From contig PBKW01000009.1 in the NCBI GenBank assembly GCA_002721615.1, forward strand, positions 1-64,000: DNA of 64,000 nt, given 5' to 3'. This document shows positions 41,221-50,362 of the stretch, piece by piece. Under the pieces are notes generated by a model that was given only the letters and a program-made list of their open reading frames with translations, was not told where the DNA came from and searched no databases. Numbering within the stretch: position 1 is the first letter of the stretch; each line of letters opens with the position of its first letter. Source of the DNA: Chloroflexota bacterium. Lineage in GTDB: Bacteria > Chloroflexota > Dehalococcoidia > Lucifugimonadales > Lucifugimonadaceae. The position numbers were made by a program, and so were the translations under genes.

Positions 41221-41925
41221 ATGTTTTCTACTTTAGATATAATCCTGCCTGTTTATAATGAAAGCAAGGTTTTAAAGAAAAATGTTATGAAATTATATAA
41301 TTTCTTAACTAATAACATTTCCCTAGATTGGAGACTAGTGATAGCTGAAAACGGATCAACTGATTCAACATTAGAAATAGCAAAACTCTTATCCAATGAA
41401 TATCCTAAGATAATGGTGAAATCTTATCAAAAACCAGGGAGGGGAGGAGCCATAAAAGATTGTTGGTTAACAAGTGATGCAGATTTAGTTTGTTATATGG
41501 ATGTTGATTTATCTACTGATTTAGAATCTTTAATTACCTCATTAGAACATTTGATTTCAGATAATTTTGATATAGTTATTGGATCAAGATTGTTAGAAAC
41601 CTCAAAAGTGTATGGGAGAAGTTTAAAAAGAGATTTAATATCTAGAAGTTACAGTAAGATATTTAGGATAATTTTAGGAACTAAATTTAAAGATGCTCAA
41701 TGTGGCTTTAAATTGGCAAAAAAACATTCCATTCAAGAAACTTTAAGGAAAGTGAAGGATAAGGGATGGTTTTTTGATACAGAGTTTTTATATAAATCTC
41801 AAAAAGCAGATTTGAGAATCAAAGAAATTCCTGTAATTTGGACAGATGATCGTGACAGTAAAGTGAATATATTGGCTACTATTATTAAAGATCTTATTGG
41901 TTTATTCAGAATTAAATTTTTATGA
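41221..41925 (+). CDS. Family 2 glycosyltransferase (dolichol-phosphate mannosyltransferase-like)
   Basis: 234 residues of GT-A fold. DIILPVYNESKVLKKNVMKL, then IAENGSTDST, and the metal site DLVCYMDVDLSTD show the family. VIGSRLLETSKVYG and DAQCGFKLAKKHS are typical of the polyprenyl-phosphate group. No membrane helices are present, so it is the catalytic part only. The sugar and acceptor are unknown. It follows purH by 11 bases. Confidence 0.82.
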   Translation: MFSTLDIILPVYNESKVLKKNVMKLYNFLTNNISLDWRLVIAENGSTDSTLEIAKLLSNEYPKIMVKSYQKPGRGGAIKDCWLTSDADLVCYMDVDLSTDLESLITSLEHLISDNFDIVIGSRLLETSKVYGRSLKRDLISRSYSKIFRIILGTKFKDAQCGFKLAKKHSIQETLRKVKDKGWFFDTEFLYKSQKADLRIKEIPVIWTDDRDSKVNILATIIKDLIGLFRIKFL

Positions 41926-41987
41926 ATTATGGTGATAAGTTTAAAATTAATTTATGATTTAAATAATAATTTAAATAAAATATTAAA

Positions 41988-43070
41988 ATGACTAATTTTG
42001 AAATAAACAAATCTGTTCAAGTAGGAGACACATCTAATGCTGATTTGATCAGGACTACGAATATTCTTAGAGATTTGGGTCAAAATCCTATAGTTACAAC
42101 AGAATTTTCTGTTGAACAAAATGGAATATTATGTGGAATAGATGAATCGCTTCAATTACTTCAAAACATTTCACAAAATCCAAATGTAGAAATTTGGTCT
42201 ATGAGAGAAGGAGATGAAATAGTTAAAGGTGATGTGATAATGAGAATTAAAAGTCCATATTCACCTTTTGCGATTTATCAAACTGCAATATCAGGGATTT
42301 TAAGCTCTTGTTCAGGTTGGGCATCTGCTGCAAGAGAATGTGTAAGTGTTTCAGATGACATTCCAGTAGTTAACTTTGGTGCTTCAAATATCCATCCAAA
42401 TATTGTAGGTTTAATGGATTATTCTTCTGTGATAGGAGGATGTAGTGGATGCTCATCTATTCTGGGGAGTAGGATGAATAATCAAACTCCGGTAGGTAGC
42501 ATGAGTGATTCTCTAGTTTTAATTCAAGGCAATGTTGTTGATGCAGCATCTTCTATTATTAATAAAGGTGATCAGAATATACCTGTAGTGATTTTGGTAG
42601 GAGTTTTAGGGGATGAAATAGAAGAAGCTGTAAGAGTAGCATCAGAATTTCCTATTAGAGGAATAAGGATTGAACCTCCCGAAGGAAGAGGAGGGCTAAT
42701 ACCTGAATTAATTGTTGAATTAAGAGAAAAATTAGATCAAATTGGAAAAGAGGAAATTGATATATCTATAAATTGTGACATCACTCCTGATGAAATAGGA
42801 AAATTGATAGATGCTGAAGATATTTGGCTTCAATCAAAAGCTAGTTTAAATCATGAAATTGATGTTGAGGAAAATGAAAAAATAAAATCTAGAAGACTAA
42901 TACAAGTTATTGGTATTGGAAGATTTATAGCCTCTGCTTCTCCATTTAAAATAAATGCTGAAATTAAAGAAATAGATGGTAAGCTCGTATCTAAAAGAGG
43001 TATTATTCCTGGATATATTCAGAATAAGAGGTTAGAAAAAGTTAAAATTAGAAAACAGGTGACTCATTAG
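41988..43070 (+). CDS. pncB: Nicotinate phosphoribosyltransferase
   Basis: 360 residues, somewhat short for the family. The early Asp-x-x-x-x-R-T-x region (NADLIRTTNILRDLG) and VTTEFSVEQNGILCG are present, as are VNFGASNIHPN, SKASLNHEIDVEENEK in the C-terminal half, and the phosphoribosyl strands PVVILVGVLGDE and IRIEPPEGRGG. It salvages nicotinate to its mononucleotide with PRPP, and NadE (48157) then acts later in the same path. Its end overlaps convergent tilS by 23 bases. Confidence 0.78.
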   Translation: MTNFEINKSVQVGDTSNADLIRTTNILRDLGQNPIVTTEFSVEQNGILCGIDESLQLLQNISQNPNVEIWSMREGDEIVKGDVIMRIKSPYSPFAIYQTAISGILSSCSGWASAARECVSVSDDIPVVNFGASNIHPNIVGLMDYSSVIGGCSGCSSILGSRMNNQTPVGSMSDSLVLIQGNVVDAASSIINKGDQNIPVVILVGVLGDEIEEAVRVASEFPIRGIRIEPPEGRGGLIPELIVELREKLDQIGKEEIDISINCDITPDEIGKLIDAEDIWLQSKASLNHEIDVEENEKIKSRRLIQVIGIGRFIASASPFKINAEIKEIDGKLVSKRGIIPGYIQNKRLEKVKIRKQVTH

Positions 43071-44538
43071 TATCATTAATCAGATATCTTAGATTAACTA
43101 TTTTAGTAGTATTTTGAGTAACTTTTGCCCAATCAGCAGGTGGAAATCCTACTATCCACACAATTCTGTCATTTTTTACAACTATTGGTATGTTTTTTCT
43201 CCAGATAGTAGGTATTTTTTTATCAATCATTAAATGATTTAAAGATTTGTGCCCCGACATGCCTAATAGTTTAATTTTATCACCAGTTTTTTTTGTTCTA
43301 ATAAATAAAGGGGTTTGAACTTTTGATAAGTCTAAAAATGTTTCCATTTGGAAACCTGAAAGATATTTTAAAGATTTCTTATATATTGTAGCCTGTATGA
43401 TATGATGTTGAGATAATTCTGCTTTTCCTGGTACATTTAATTTTTGATAGTCAAATATATTCGGAAAAGGAGTAATTTCTTCCATATTTTTAGCTTTAAA
43501 AACAATTTTAGAATCAAAATTTTCAACAATTAAATTATCATTAATTTCGAATTTGATATATTTGGATGATTTTAATAATTTTTGAATCATTCCTAAATGG
43601 TCTGATGATATAGAATGTTTCTTTGAAATAAATTTACAAATTCTTAGAAATAATTGATTTTTAATATCTAAAGAAAGAATATTTAATATTACTTTATCAA
43701 TGAGAATTTTTCCTTTGTATATTGATAAAAATTGACTATTCCACAGATTATTTATTAATGGTAGATTTGAGTTTAATTGAGAACTGGCATTTTCAGATAA
43801 CCTGAATATTGATTTCTTAAATTTGGGATTTAATTGTTCTAATTCTGGGATTACTATATGTCGTATTCTGTTTCTTGAAAAAGAAATATCTATATTGGAT
43901 GAATCAGTTCTATAATTCAAATCCATTTCTTTTAAAAATTTTTTTATCTCGTTTTTTGTGATCCCTAACATTGGTCTAATGATTTTTATTGCAGGAATAT
44001 TTTCATGTGAATTTATTTTTTTTATCCTTTTAATTCCTGAAATTCCTTCCAAATAACTACCTCTAGTGATGTTTAGCAATACCGTTTCTGCATTATCATC
44101 AATTGTATGACCTGTTACTAATGTATCTATGCTATTTTTTTTTGATGATTTAGCTCCAAGATCATATCTAGAATGACTTAGTTTTTCTTCTACATTTGAT
44201 ATAAGATCAAGTTTTTTGCACTTTAGAGGAGTGTTTTTTATTAATAAAGGTATCTTCAAATGATCACATAAATCATTCACAAATAATTGGTCTTTATATG
44301 ATTGATTTCCTCTTAGTTGATGGTTTACGTGAATTACGAATAATTTATTAGAATTTCTGTAAATCATTTTTAAACCAAGTAATAAAGCAGAAGAATCAGG
44401 ACCTCCAGAAGCGGATATCATTAGTGGGTTTTTTATATCAAACTTACATTCTGATAAACCTAAAGATAATTCATATAAAAATTGATCAATTATTCTATTT
44501 CTTTTATTTAGGTTTATTTTCACGTTGTTCTTGTTCAT
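43048..44538 (-). CDS. tilS: tRNA(Ile)-lysidine synthase
   Basis: 496 residues. The PP-loop SASGGPDSSALLLGL binds ATP, and LVTGHTIDDNAETVLLNITR plus RPMLGITKNEIKKFL follow in the N-terminal catalytic domain. The rest is the TilS substrate-binding region, ending with the C-domain (LLGMSGHKSLNHLMIDKKIP). It changes C34 of tRNA-Ile(CAU) to lysidine. It overlaps the upstream CorC-type gene by 35 bases. Confidence 0.92.
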   Translation of the reverse strand: MNKNNVKINLNKRNRIIDQFLYELSLGLSECKFDIKNPLMISASGGPDSSALLLGLKMIYRNSNKLFVIHVNHQLRGNQSYKDQLFVNDLCDHLKIPLLIKNTPLKCKKLDLISNVEEKLSHSRYDLGAKSSKKNSIDTLVTGHTIDDNAETVLLNITRGSYLEGISGIKRIKKINSHENIPAIKIIRPMLGITKNEIKKFLKEMDLNYRTDSSNIDISFSRNRIRHIVIPELEQLNPKFKKSIFRLSENASSQLNSNLPLINNLWNSQFLSIYKGKILIDKVILNILSLDIKNQLFLRICKFISKKHSISSDHLGMIQKLLKSSKYIKFEINDNLIVENFDSKIVFKAKNMEEITPFPNIFDYQKLNVPGKAELSQHHIIQATIYKKSLKYLSGFQMETFLDLSKVQTPLFIRTKKTGDKIKLLGMSGHKSLNHLMIDKKIPTIWRKNIPIVVKNDRIVWIVGFPPADWAKVTQNTTKIVNLRYLINDTNESPVF

Positions 44539-45808
44539 AAAGATTTGATCTTTTTCGTATTCTGACTTTTTCTAACTTATTTCCATCCATTGAAGTGATA
44601 GTCATTCTTAAATCTCCATATCTTAATCTTTTACCTGTAGAAGGTATAGACTGAGATGTTTCCAATATGAAGCCAGCAATAGTTTCATATTCTCCTTCGG
44701 GTATATTTAGTTCCAGAAGATTATTAGCTTCATCTATTGTCATAGAGCCTTCTATTTCATATGTGTCTGTATCTATTGTAATGAATCTTTCTTTCGGGCT
44801 TAATCCTTCTTCTCCAGTAGTTCCAACTATCTGTTCTATTAATTTACTTAGAGTCATTAAACCTGAAACTCCACCAAATTCATCTATTACTAGAGCAATT
44901 TTATGACCTGATTGGCGCATTGATGTAAATAATTCATCTAATCTTTTAGCTTCTGGAACGAATAAAGCATCTCTCATTACTCTGATAATGGGATCTTTTG
45001 ATTTCAAATTTCCATGTGCAATTGAAGTAACTACATCTTTTGATGATAAAATTCCCACAACATCATCATATTCATCTTCATATACAGGAAATCTACTATG
45101 TGGATGATCTTTATATTTTGATAAAAAATCTTCTAAAGTAGTTTCTGAGTGAACCCATTCAATATTATTTCTAGGTGTCATGACTTCTTTTACTTCAGTT
45201 TCCCCAAATCTAAAAATGTTTTCTAACATTTCTCCTTGACTAGCTTCGACTGTTCCTTCTTCTTCTCCTACATCTATCATCATTCTTAATTCTCCTTGAG
45301 TTAAGGAAGGTGTTCGGAATGAAGTAGATCTACCCATAATTTTTAGAATCGTATTTGGCACTAAAGTGAAGATGAATACTAATGGTGTAGTCACAATCAT
45401 TAGAAAACGAATTATATAAGCAGTGCTTAAAGACCATTTTTCTGCAGTTATTGTAGCTATAGTTTTTGGAGTTAATTCTCCAAATATCACAACTATAATA
45501 GTGGCTATCGCAGAGGAAATAATTATTGCAGAACCAGAATTTTGTCCTAGAATGCTAATTATAAAACTTGTACTGACTGTTGCAATAAGAATATTCATTA
45601 TATTTCCAATGAGAAGAATAGATCCAAAGAAATAATCATGTTGATCCAAGATTTTAGAAACTGCAGCAGCTCTTTTGTTGCCTTCTTCTTCATCTAGGTG
45701 TTTTATTCTGATTTTATTCACTGCAATTATGCTAGACTCAGACGCACTTATGAATGCACTTACCAGTAGTGCAAAAGAAATAATTGAAATAGCTATTAAA
45801 AAATCCAT
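44504..45808 (-). CDS. CorC/HlyC-type CBS-domain membrane protein (CNNM-like)
   Basis: 434 residues. The DUF21 membrane domain occupies about residues 1-190 (SFALLVSAFISASESSIIAV, FGELTPKTIA). Two CBS domains follow (VMTPRNNIEWVHS, HSRFPVYEDEYDDVVGILS, ALFVPEAKRLDEL) and then a CorC/HlyC C-domain (DTYEIEGSMTIDEAN). Such proteins are linked to magnesium or cobalt export. The last residues overlap tilS. The metal is not established. Confidence 0.88.
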   Translation of the reverse strand: MDFLIAISIISFALLVSAFISASESSIIAVNKIRIKHLDEEEGNKRAAAVSKILDQHDYFFGSILLIGNIMNILIATVSTSFIISILGQNSGSAIIISSAIATIIVVIFGELTPKTIATITAEKWSLSTAYIIRFLMIVTTPLVFIFTLVPNTILKIMGRSTSFRTPSLTQGELRMMIDVGEEEGTVEASQGEMLENIFRFGETEVKEVMTPRNNIEWVHSETTLEDFLSKYKDHPHSRFPVYEDEYDDVVGILSSKDVVTSIAHGNLKSKDPIIRVMRDALFVPEAKRLDELFTSMRQSGHKIALVIDEFGGVSGLMTLSKLIEQIVGTTGEEGLSPKERFITIDTDTYEIEGSMTIDEANNLLELNIPEGEYETIAGFILETSQSIPSTGKRLRYGDLRMTITSMDGNKLEKVRIRKRSNLYEQEQRENKPK

Positions 45809-45896
45809 AATATTAATTGTTTTTAATTTTGAGGTTTAGACATTAGGATACGTGATAATTCTCACGATGTTAAACTCTAATATATGATTGAATTTT

Positions 45897-46928
45897 TTAC
45901 AATTCAGAAGATTGTCTGATTTGTTGATCAATTTTTTGAGCTATTTCTATATTATTTTTTAGAAAAGTTCTACTCGCTTCACGGCCATGACCTAATTTAG
46001 TTTCTTCGTATGAATAAAATGAACCACTCTTTGTAATTATATTTTTTTCTACACCTAAATCTAACAAAGAACCCTCTTTACTTATCCCTTCTGAAAACAA
46101 TATATCTATTTCTGCTTTTTTAAATGGAGGTGCCACTTTATTTTTTACGATTCTTGCTCTTACTCTGTTTCCTATTAACTCTGTGCCTATTTTTATTGGT
46201 TCTATTCTTCTTAAATCTATTCTTACTGAACTATAAAATTTTAATGCTCTCCCACCAGGTGTAATTTCTGGATTTCCAAAAACTACTCCTACTTTTTCTC
46301 TAAGTTGATTTATAAATATTGCCACTGTGTTTGTCCTATTGATGGAACCTGTTAATTTTCTAAGAGCTTGTGACATTAATCTAGCTTGAAGTCCTATCTG
46401 CATATCACCCATATCACCTTCTAATTCAACATTTGGAACTAAAGCTGCTACGCTATCTATAACTATTATATCTATAGCCCCACTTCTTACTAAATAATCT
46501 GTTATTTCTAATGCTTGTTCTGCTGAATCAGGTTGTGAAATTAACAGATCATCTACATTTACACCAATAGTTTTAGAATATACAGGATCTAAGGCATGTT
46601 CCACGTCTATGAAAGCTGCTGTTCCACCTTGTTTTTGAGATTCAGCAACTATAGAGAGAGCCAGAGTTGATTTTCCTGCCGATTCTGCGCCAAATATTTC
46701 AACTATTCTTCCTTTAGGGACTCCACCGATTCCTAATCCTAAATCTAGAGAGATTGATCCAGTTGGTATACTGTCAATTTTTTCTATGGAACCATTGGTC
46801 TTCATTCTCATCACTGACCCTTTTCCATAATTTTTCTCTATCTGAGAAATAGTTGTTTCAAGAATTTTTTCTTTTGAGGTGTTTTTTTGATCTTTTTTTG
46901 GCAATTTCTTTTTAGTTTTTATTAACAT
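45897..46928 (-). CDS. recA: RecA recombinase
   Basis: 343 residues. [12 protein letters not shown] and [20 protein letters not shown] lead to the Walker A loop [12 protein letters not shown], and [14 protein letters not shown] holds Walker B. L1 and L2 regions and [20 protein letters not shown] are typical. The N-terminal tail is Lys-rich. The spacer before it (46929-47041) shows no clear SOS box of the GAAC-N4-GTTC kind. Confidence 0.97.
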   Translation of the reverse strand: MLIKTKKKLPKKDQKNTSKEKILETTISQIEKNYGKGSVMRMKTNGSIEKIDSIPTGSISLDLGLGIGGVPKGRIVEIFGAESAGKSTLALSIVAESQKQGGTAAFIDVEHALDPVYSKTIGVNVDDLLISQPDSAEQALEITDYLVRSGAIDIIVIDSVAALVPNVELEGDMGDMQIGLQARLMSQALRKLTGSINRTNTVAIFINQLREKVGVVFGNPEITPGGRALKFYSSVRIDLRRIEPIKIGTELIGNRVRARIVKNKVAPPFKKAEIDILFSEGISKEGSLLDLGVEKNIITKSGSFYSYEETKLGHGREASRTFLKNNIEIAQKIDQQIRQSSEL

Positions 46929-47041
46929 AAATTATATATGGTTTATACCACTTTTTTAGGCTATCATAAATACTTTCGATAAGATATTAGCACACTTGTT
47001 TCTCCAGAATAATATATAGGTGACACATTAATTTGTCTTAA

Positions 47042-48148
47042 TTAGTTTTGGCTAAAAGGTGGTCTGGCTCCTAGAATGATATCTATTGAAGTAACTTTTT
47101 TATCTCGAATAATCTCTAATTTGGCAGTTTCTTGAGGTTTTGTATTATCAGCTAAATAATTAATCAACTCAGTCATAGAGTTTATTGAAGTAGATTCTAT
47201 TTTTCTAATAATATCTCCAGGTTTTAATCCAGATTTGTCTGCTGGTCCCCCAACTATCATATTGGTAATTAATACTCCAGTTAGATTATTCTCTATTTCT
47301 AAAATTTCTCTATCTCTTTGTTCTAGAGATTTTCCCATTATCCCTAAATGTGGGTGTTTGTAAAAACCATTTTCAAGTAAAGAAATTACAACTTTTTTAA
47401 TTGTATTACTAGGTACTGCAAACCCTATTCCTGAACTACTTCCGCTACTACTTTGGATTTGACTATTCATTCCTATGACTTCCCCTGAAATGTTGTATAA
47501 AGGGCCTCCAGAGTTCCCTGGATTTATTGGTGCGTCAGTTTGTATAACTGATCCTATTTGATAATTGGATATTAAATCAGATCTAGCTCTTCCTATAGCT
47601 GATATGTTACCTATAGTCATTGTAAAATCTTGTCCAAAAGGATTTCCTAAAGCTATAGCAGTTTGACCAACTTTTACATTAGTACTATCTCCTAGTAAAA
47701 CTGGATTTAATTTTATATTTTTTATATTTTTTAATTTAATCACTGCAACATCAGAATATGGATCTCCAGCTACAATTTCTGCTGGAATATCAATATTATT
47801 TTCAAATAATACTTGAATATTTTGGGCATATTTTGCTTGACCTCTTTTCATGATGTCTCTGACTACATGATCGTTAGTTATGATATGTCCTTGATTGTCC
47901 CATATAAAACCTGATCCAGTTACTGGCTCTGTTATGCCTGGATATAGAATACTTATTTTAACTAAGCTAGAAACGTTCTCATTATACAAATTATTTAGGA
48001 TGTTTTCGTAGGATAAAATTAGATTTTTTTCTATAGAATTATTTTTTGGTTTTGAATTAAATGTTTCTACATTTTCTGAACAAGATGTTATTAAAATGGT
48101 TATTAAAGAAATTAAGAATATTGTTTTTAAAAATTTATATTTGTTCAT
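47042..48148 (-). CDS. HtrA/DegP-like trypsin-type serine protease with PDZ domain
   Basis: 368 residues. A lipoprotein-type signal (ITILITSC) anchors it outside the membrane. The catalytic triad is His in IITNDHVVRD, Asp in DPYSDVAVIKL and Ser in NPGNSGGPLYN. One PDZ domain follows (VLITNMIVGGPADKSGLKPG). It degrades or refolds damaged exported proteins. It lies between nadE and recA on the same strand. Confidence 0.92.
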   Translation of the reverse strand: MNKYKFLKTIFLISLITILITSCSENVETFNSKPKNNSIEKNLILSYENILNNLYNENVSSLVKISILYPGITEPVTGSGFIWDNQGHIITNDHVVRDIMKRGQAKYAQNIQVLFENNIDIPAEIVAGDPYSDVAVIKLKNIKNIKLNPVLLGDSTNVKVGQTAIALGNPFGQDFTMTIGNISAIGRARSDLISNYQIGSVIQTDAPINPGNSGGPLYNISGEVIGMNSQIQSSSGSSSGIGFAVPSNTIKKVVISLLENGFYKHPHLGIMGKSLEQRDREILEIENNLTGVLITNMIVGGPADKSGLKPGDIIRKIESTSINSMTELINYLADNTKPQETAKLEIIRDKKVTSIDIILGARPPFSQN

Positions 48149-48156
48149 GTGTTCCT

Positions 48157-48888
48157 TTAATTTTTTTGTTTTTTAAATATAGGAATAGGATTCATTTTGT
48201 GGAGATTAGGGTTCCTTATTTCTGAGTATTTCCTAAAATGCTTACTATTGGGATTTTCCATAGCATCTTCCAGTTGTTCATACGTTAACCCATCTAGTTG
48301 ATCTGAATCAGTTCTTCCATCTTCCCATAATCCATCAGTTGGAGGAGCATCAATAATTTCTTGTAATATACCTAATTTTTTACCTATATTCCATACTTCA
48401 GATTTCATTAAATCTGCAATTGGAGAAATATCTACTCCACCATCACCATATTTTGTGTAGAATCCAATTCCAAAATCCTCAACTTTATTTCCTGTACCTA
48501 CTACAATTCCATCAGTAGCGCCAGATATTTGATGTAAAGTTATCATTCTAATCCTTGATTTGGTGTTTGCGAATGAATGTTCAGAATTAAATTTATTTTT
48601 CATTAATGTATAAAAAGTGTCATATGTTTTACTTAAATCAATTATATGGTGGGTTACGTTAGAGTATTTTTTTAATAGCCATTTTCCATGTGCCATACTT
48701 AAGTCATGTTGAGTTTTCAATTGTTTTATTGGCATAGAAGCCACGTGGACAGATAAGTTAGTTTTTGCGCATAATGTGCTAACTACAGCACTATCTATTC
48801 CGCCAGATATTCCGATTACTAATGATTTCCTATTATTCGTAATCGCGTATTCTTTTATCCAGTTGATTATCTTCTCTATATCTATCAT
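48157..48888 (-). CDS. nadE: NH3-dependent NAD synthetase
   Basis: 243 residues from the ATG at 48888; the frame is open to 48915 across the gltD stop, but the protein normally begins as here with MIDIEKIINWIKEYA. The PP-loop VIGISGGIDSAVVSTLCA binds ATP. GTGNKVEDFGIGFYTKYGDG and SPIADLMKSEVWNIGK are also characteristic. There is no glutaminase domain, so it uses free ammonia. It is close behind gltD and may be cotranscribed with the nitrogen genes. Confidence 0.92.
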   Translation of the reverse strand: MIDIEKIINWIKEYAITNNRKSLVIGISGGIDSAVVSTLCAKTNLSVHVASMPIKQLKTQHDLSMAHGKWLLKKYSNVTHHIIDLSKTYDTFYTLMKNKFNSEHSFANTKSRIRMITLHQISGATDGIVVGTGNKVEDFGIGFYTKYGDGGVDISPIADLMKSEVWNIGKKLGILQEIIDAPPTDGLWEDGRTDSDQLDGLTYEQLEDAMENPNSKHFRKYSEIRNPNLHKMNPIPIFKKQKN

Positions 48889-48898
48889 TAATTTTATT

Positions 48899-50362
48899 TT
48901 AATTTGATCTTGCAAAACCTCTTACTTTTGGAAGATTAGATGTTCCCATGAGCCAGATATCTATGTTTCTAGCACAATCTCTACCACTAGCAATAGCTCT
49001 TACTACAAGTGATTGCCCATGATGCATATCTCCACAAGCAAAAATCTTTTCTTTAGATGACATCATGTTATTTCCTGTAAGAACATTTCCTTTATTGTCT
49101 AAAGTAACTTTAAGGTTATCAATAAGACCTTCTTTCTGAGGATGCAAGAACCCCATAGCAAGGAGAACTAAGTCTGCTTTAATTGTAAAATTAGAATTTG
49201 GAGCTTCTATTAAATTGATATTACCTGATTTATCCTTCTCAAATTTAATTTTCACAGCATGAAGTTCTTTAACTTTTCCATTGCTTCCAGTTAATTTTTT
49301 AGTTAACACAGAATATTCTCTGTTTCCACCTTCTTCATGTGCAGATGATGTTCTCATTATTAAAGGCCATTCAGGCCAGGGGTTATTGATTGATCGGTTC
49401 TCTGGAGGAGATTCCATTAATTCTAATTGAGTAATACTTAATGCTCCTTGCCTATGAGCAGTGCCTAGACAGTCAGCTCCAGTGTCTCCTCCTCCCAAAA
49501 TAACTACATTTTTATCAGTTGCTTGAATTCTATTTGAAATTTTTAGTTTGTTATTTTGATTAAGATCATTTTGTTGTTTTAAGTATTCCATAGCGTAATG
49601 AATACCATCTAAGTTTCTTCCTTCAATATCTAAATTTCTTGGAATTGTTGATCCTCCTGCTAAGCAAACAGCATCAAAATTATTTACTAAGTCTTCAGAT
49701 GAATAATCTTTTCCAACATTTACATTAACTTTAAAATTTATTCCCTCTTCTTTTAAAATATTAACTCGTCTTTCTACAATTTCTTTTTCTAACTTGAAGT
49801 CAGGAATTCCAAAGGTAAGAAGTCCACCGATTCTAGAGTCTCTTTCAAAGACTGTTACTTTATGGCCTGCTCTATTTAATTGCTGTGCTGCAGCTAAACC
49901 TGCTGGGCCAGATCCTACGACGGCAATACGTTTATCTGTTCTTACATTTGGAGGCTCAGGTTTTATCCATCCTTCTGAAAATGCTCTTTCTACTATAGTT
50001 TTTTCAATATATTCAATAGTAACTGGATCATCATTAATGCTTAATGTACATGCTGCTTCACATGGAGCAGGACATATTCTTCCAGTGAATTCAGGAAAAT
50101 TATTTGTAGCATGTAATTGATCTATAGCTCTTTTCCAATCTCCTGAATAAACTAGATCATTCCAATCAGGTATAAGGTTTCCTAAAGGACAACCATTATT
50201 GCAAAATGGTACCCCACAATCCATACATCTAGATGCTTGTTCCTTAGCTTCATTCTCATTCCATGGAAAATATATTTCTTTCCAGTCTTGAATTCTTTCA
50301 GATACTGATCTTCTTTTAAAATTTTTTCTATTGAATTCTTTGAATCCTGTTAATTTACCCAT
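48899..50362 (-). CDS. gltD: Glutamate synthase small subunit
   Basis: 487 residues. The N-terminal Fe-S part has CMDCGVPFCNNGCPLGN and CPAPCEAACT. The FAD-binding GSGPAGLAAAQQLNRAG and NADPH-binding VVILGGGDTGADCLG motifs follow. It delivers electrons from NADPH to GltB. The start overlaps the end of gltB by eight bases, so the subunits are coupled. Confidence 0.95.
   Translation of the reverse strand: MGKLTGFKEFNRKNFKRRSVSERIQDWKEIYFPWNENEAKEQASRCMDCGVPFCNNGCPLGNLIPDWNDLVYSGDWKRAIDQLHATNNFPEFTGRICPAPCEAACTLSINDDPVTIEYIEKTIVERAFSEGWIKPEPPNVRTDKRIAVVGSGPAGLAAAQQLNRAGHKVTVFERDSRIGGLLTFGIPDFKLEKEIVERRVNILKEEGINFKVNVNVGKDYSSEDLVNNFDAVCLAGGSTIPRNLDIEGRNLDGIHYAMEYLKQQNDLNQNNKLKISNRIQATDKNVVILGGGDTGADCLGTAHRQGALSITQLELMESPPENRSINNPWPEWPLIMRTSSAHEEGGNREYSVLTKKLTGSNGKVKELHAVKIKFEKDKSGNINLIEAPNSNFTIKADLVLLAMGFLHPQKEGLIDNLKVTLDNKGNVLTGNNMMSSKEKIFACGDMHHGQSLVVRAIASGRDCARNIDIWLMGTSNLPKVRGFARSN

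Noticed and set aside
44667..45635. Open frames opposite the CorC-type gene
   Set aside because: They are antisense shadows of a well-supported gene and have no domain or ribosome site.
46929..47041. SOS box upstream of recA
   Set aside because: No GAAC-N4-GTTC or other convincing LexA site was seen in the short spacer.
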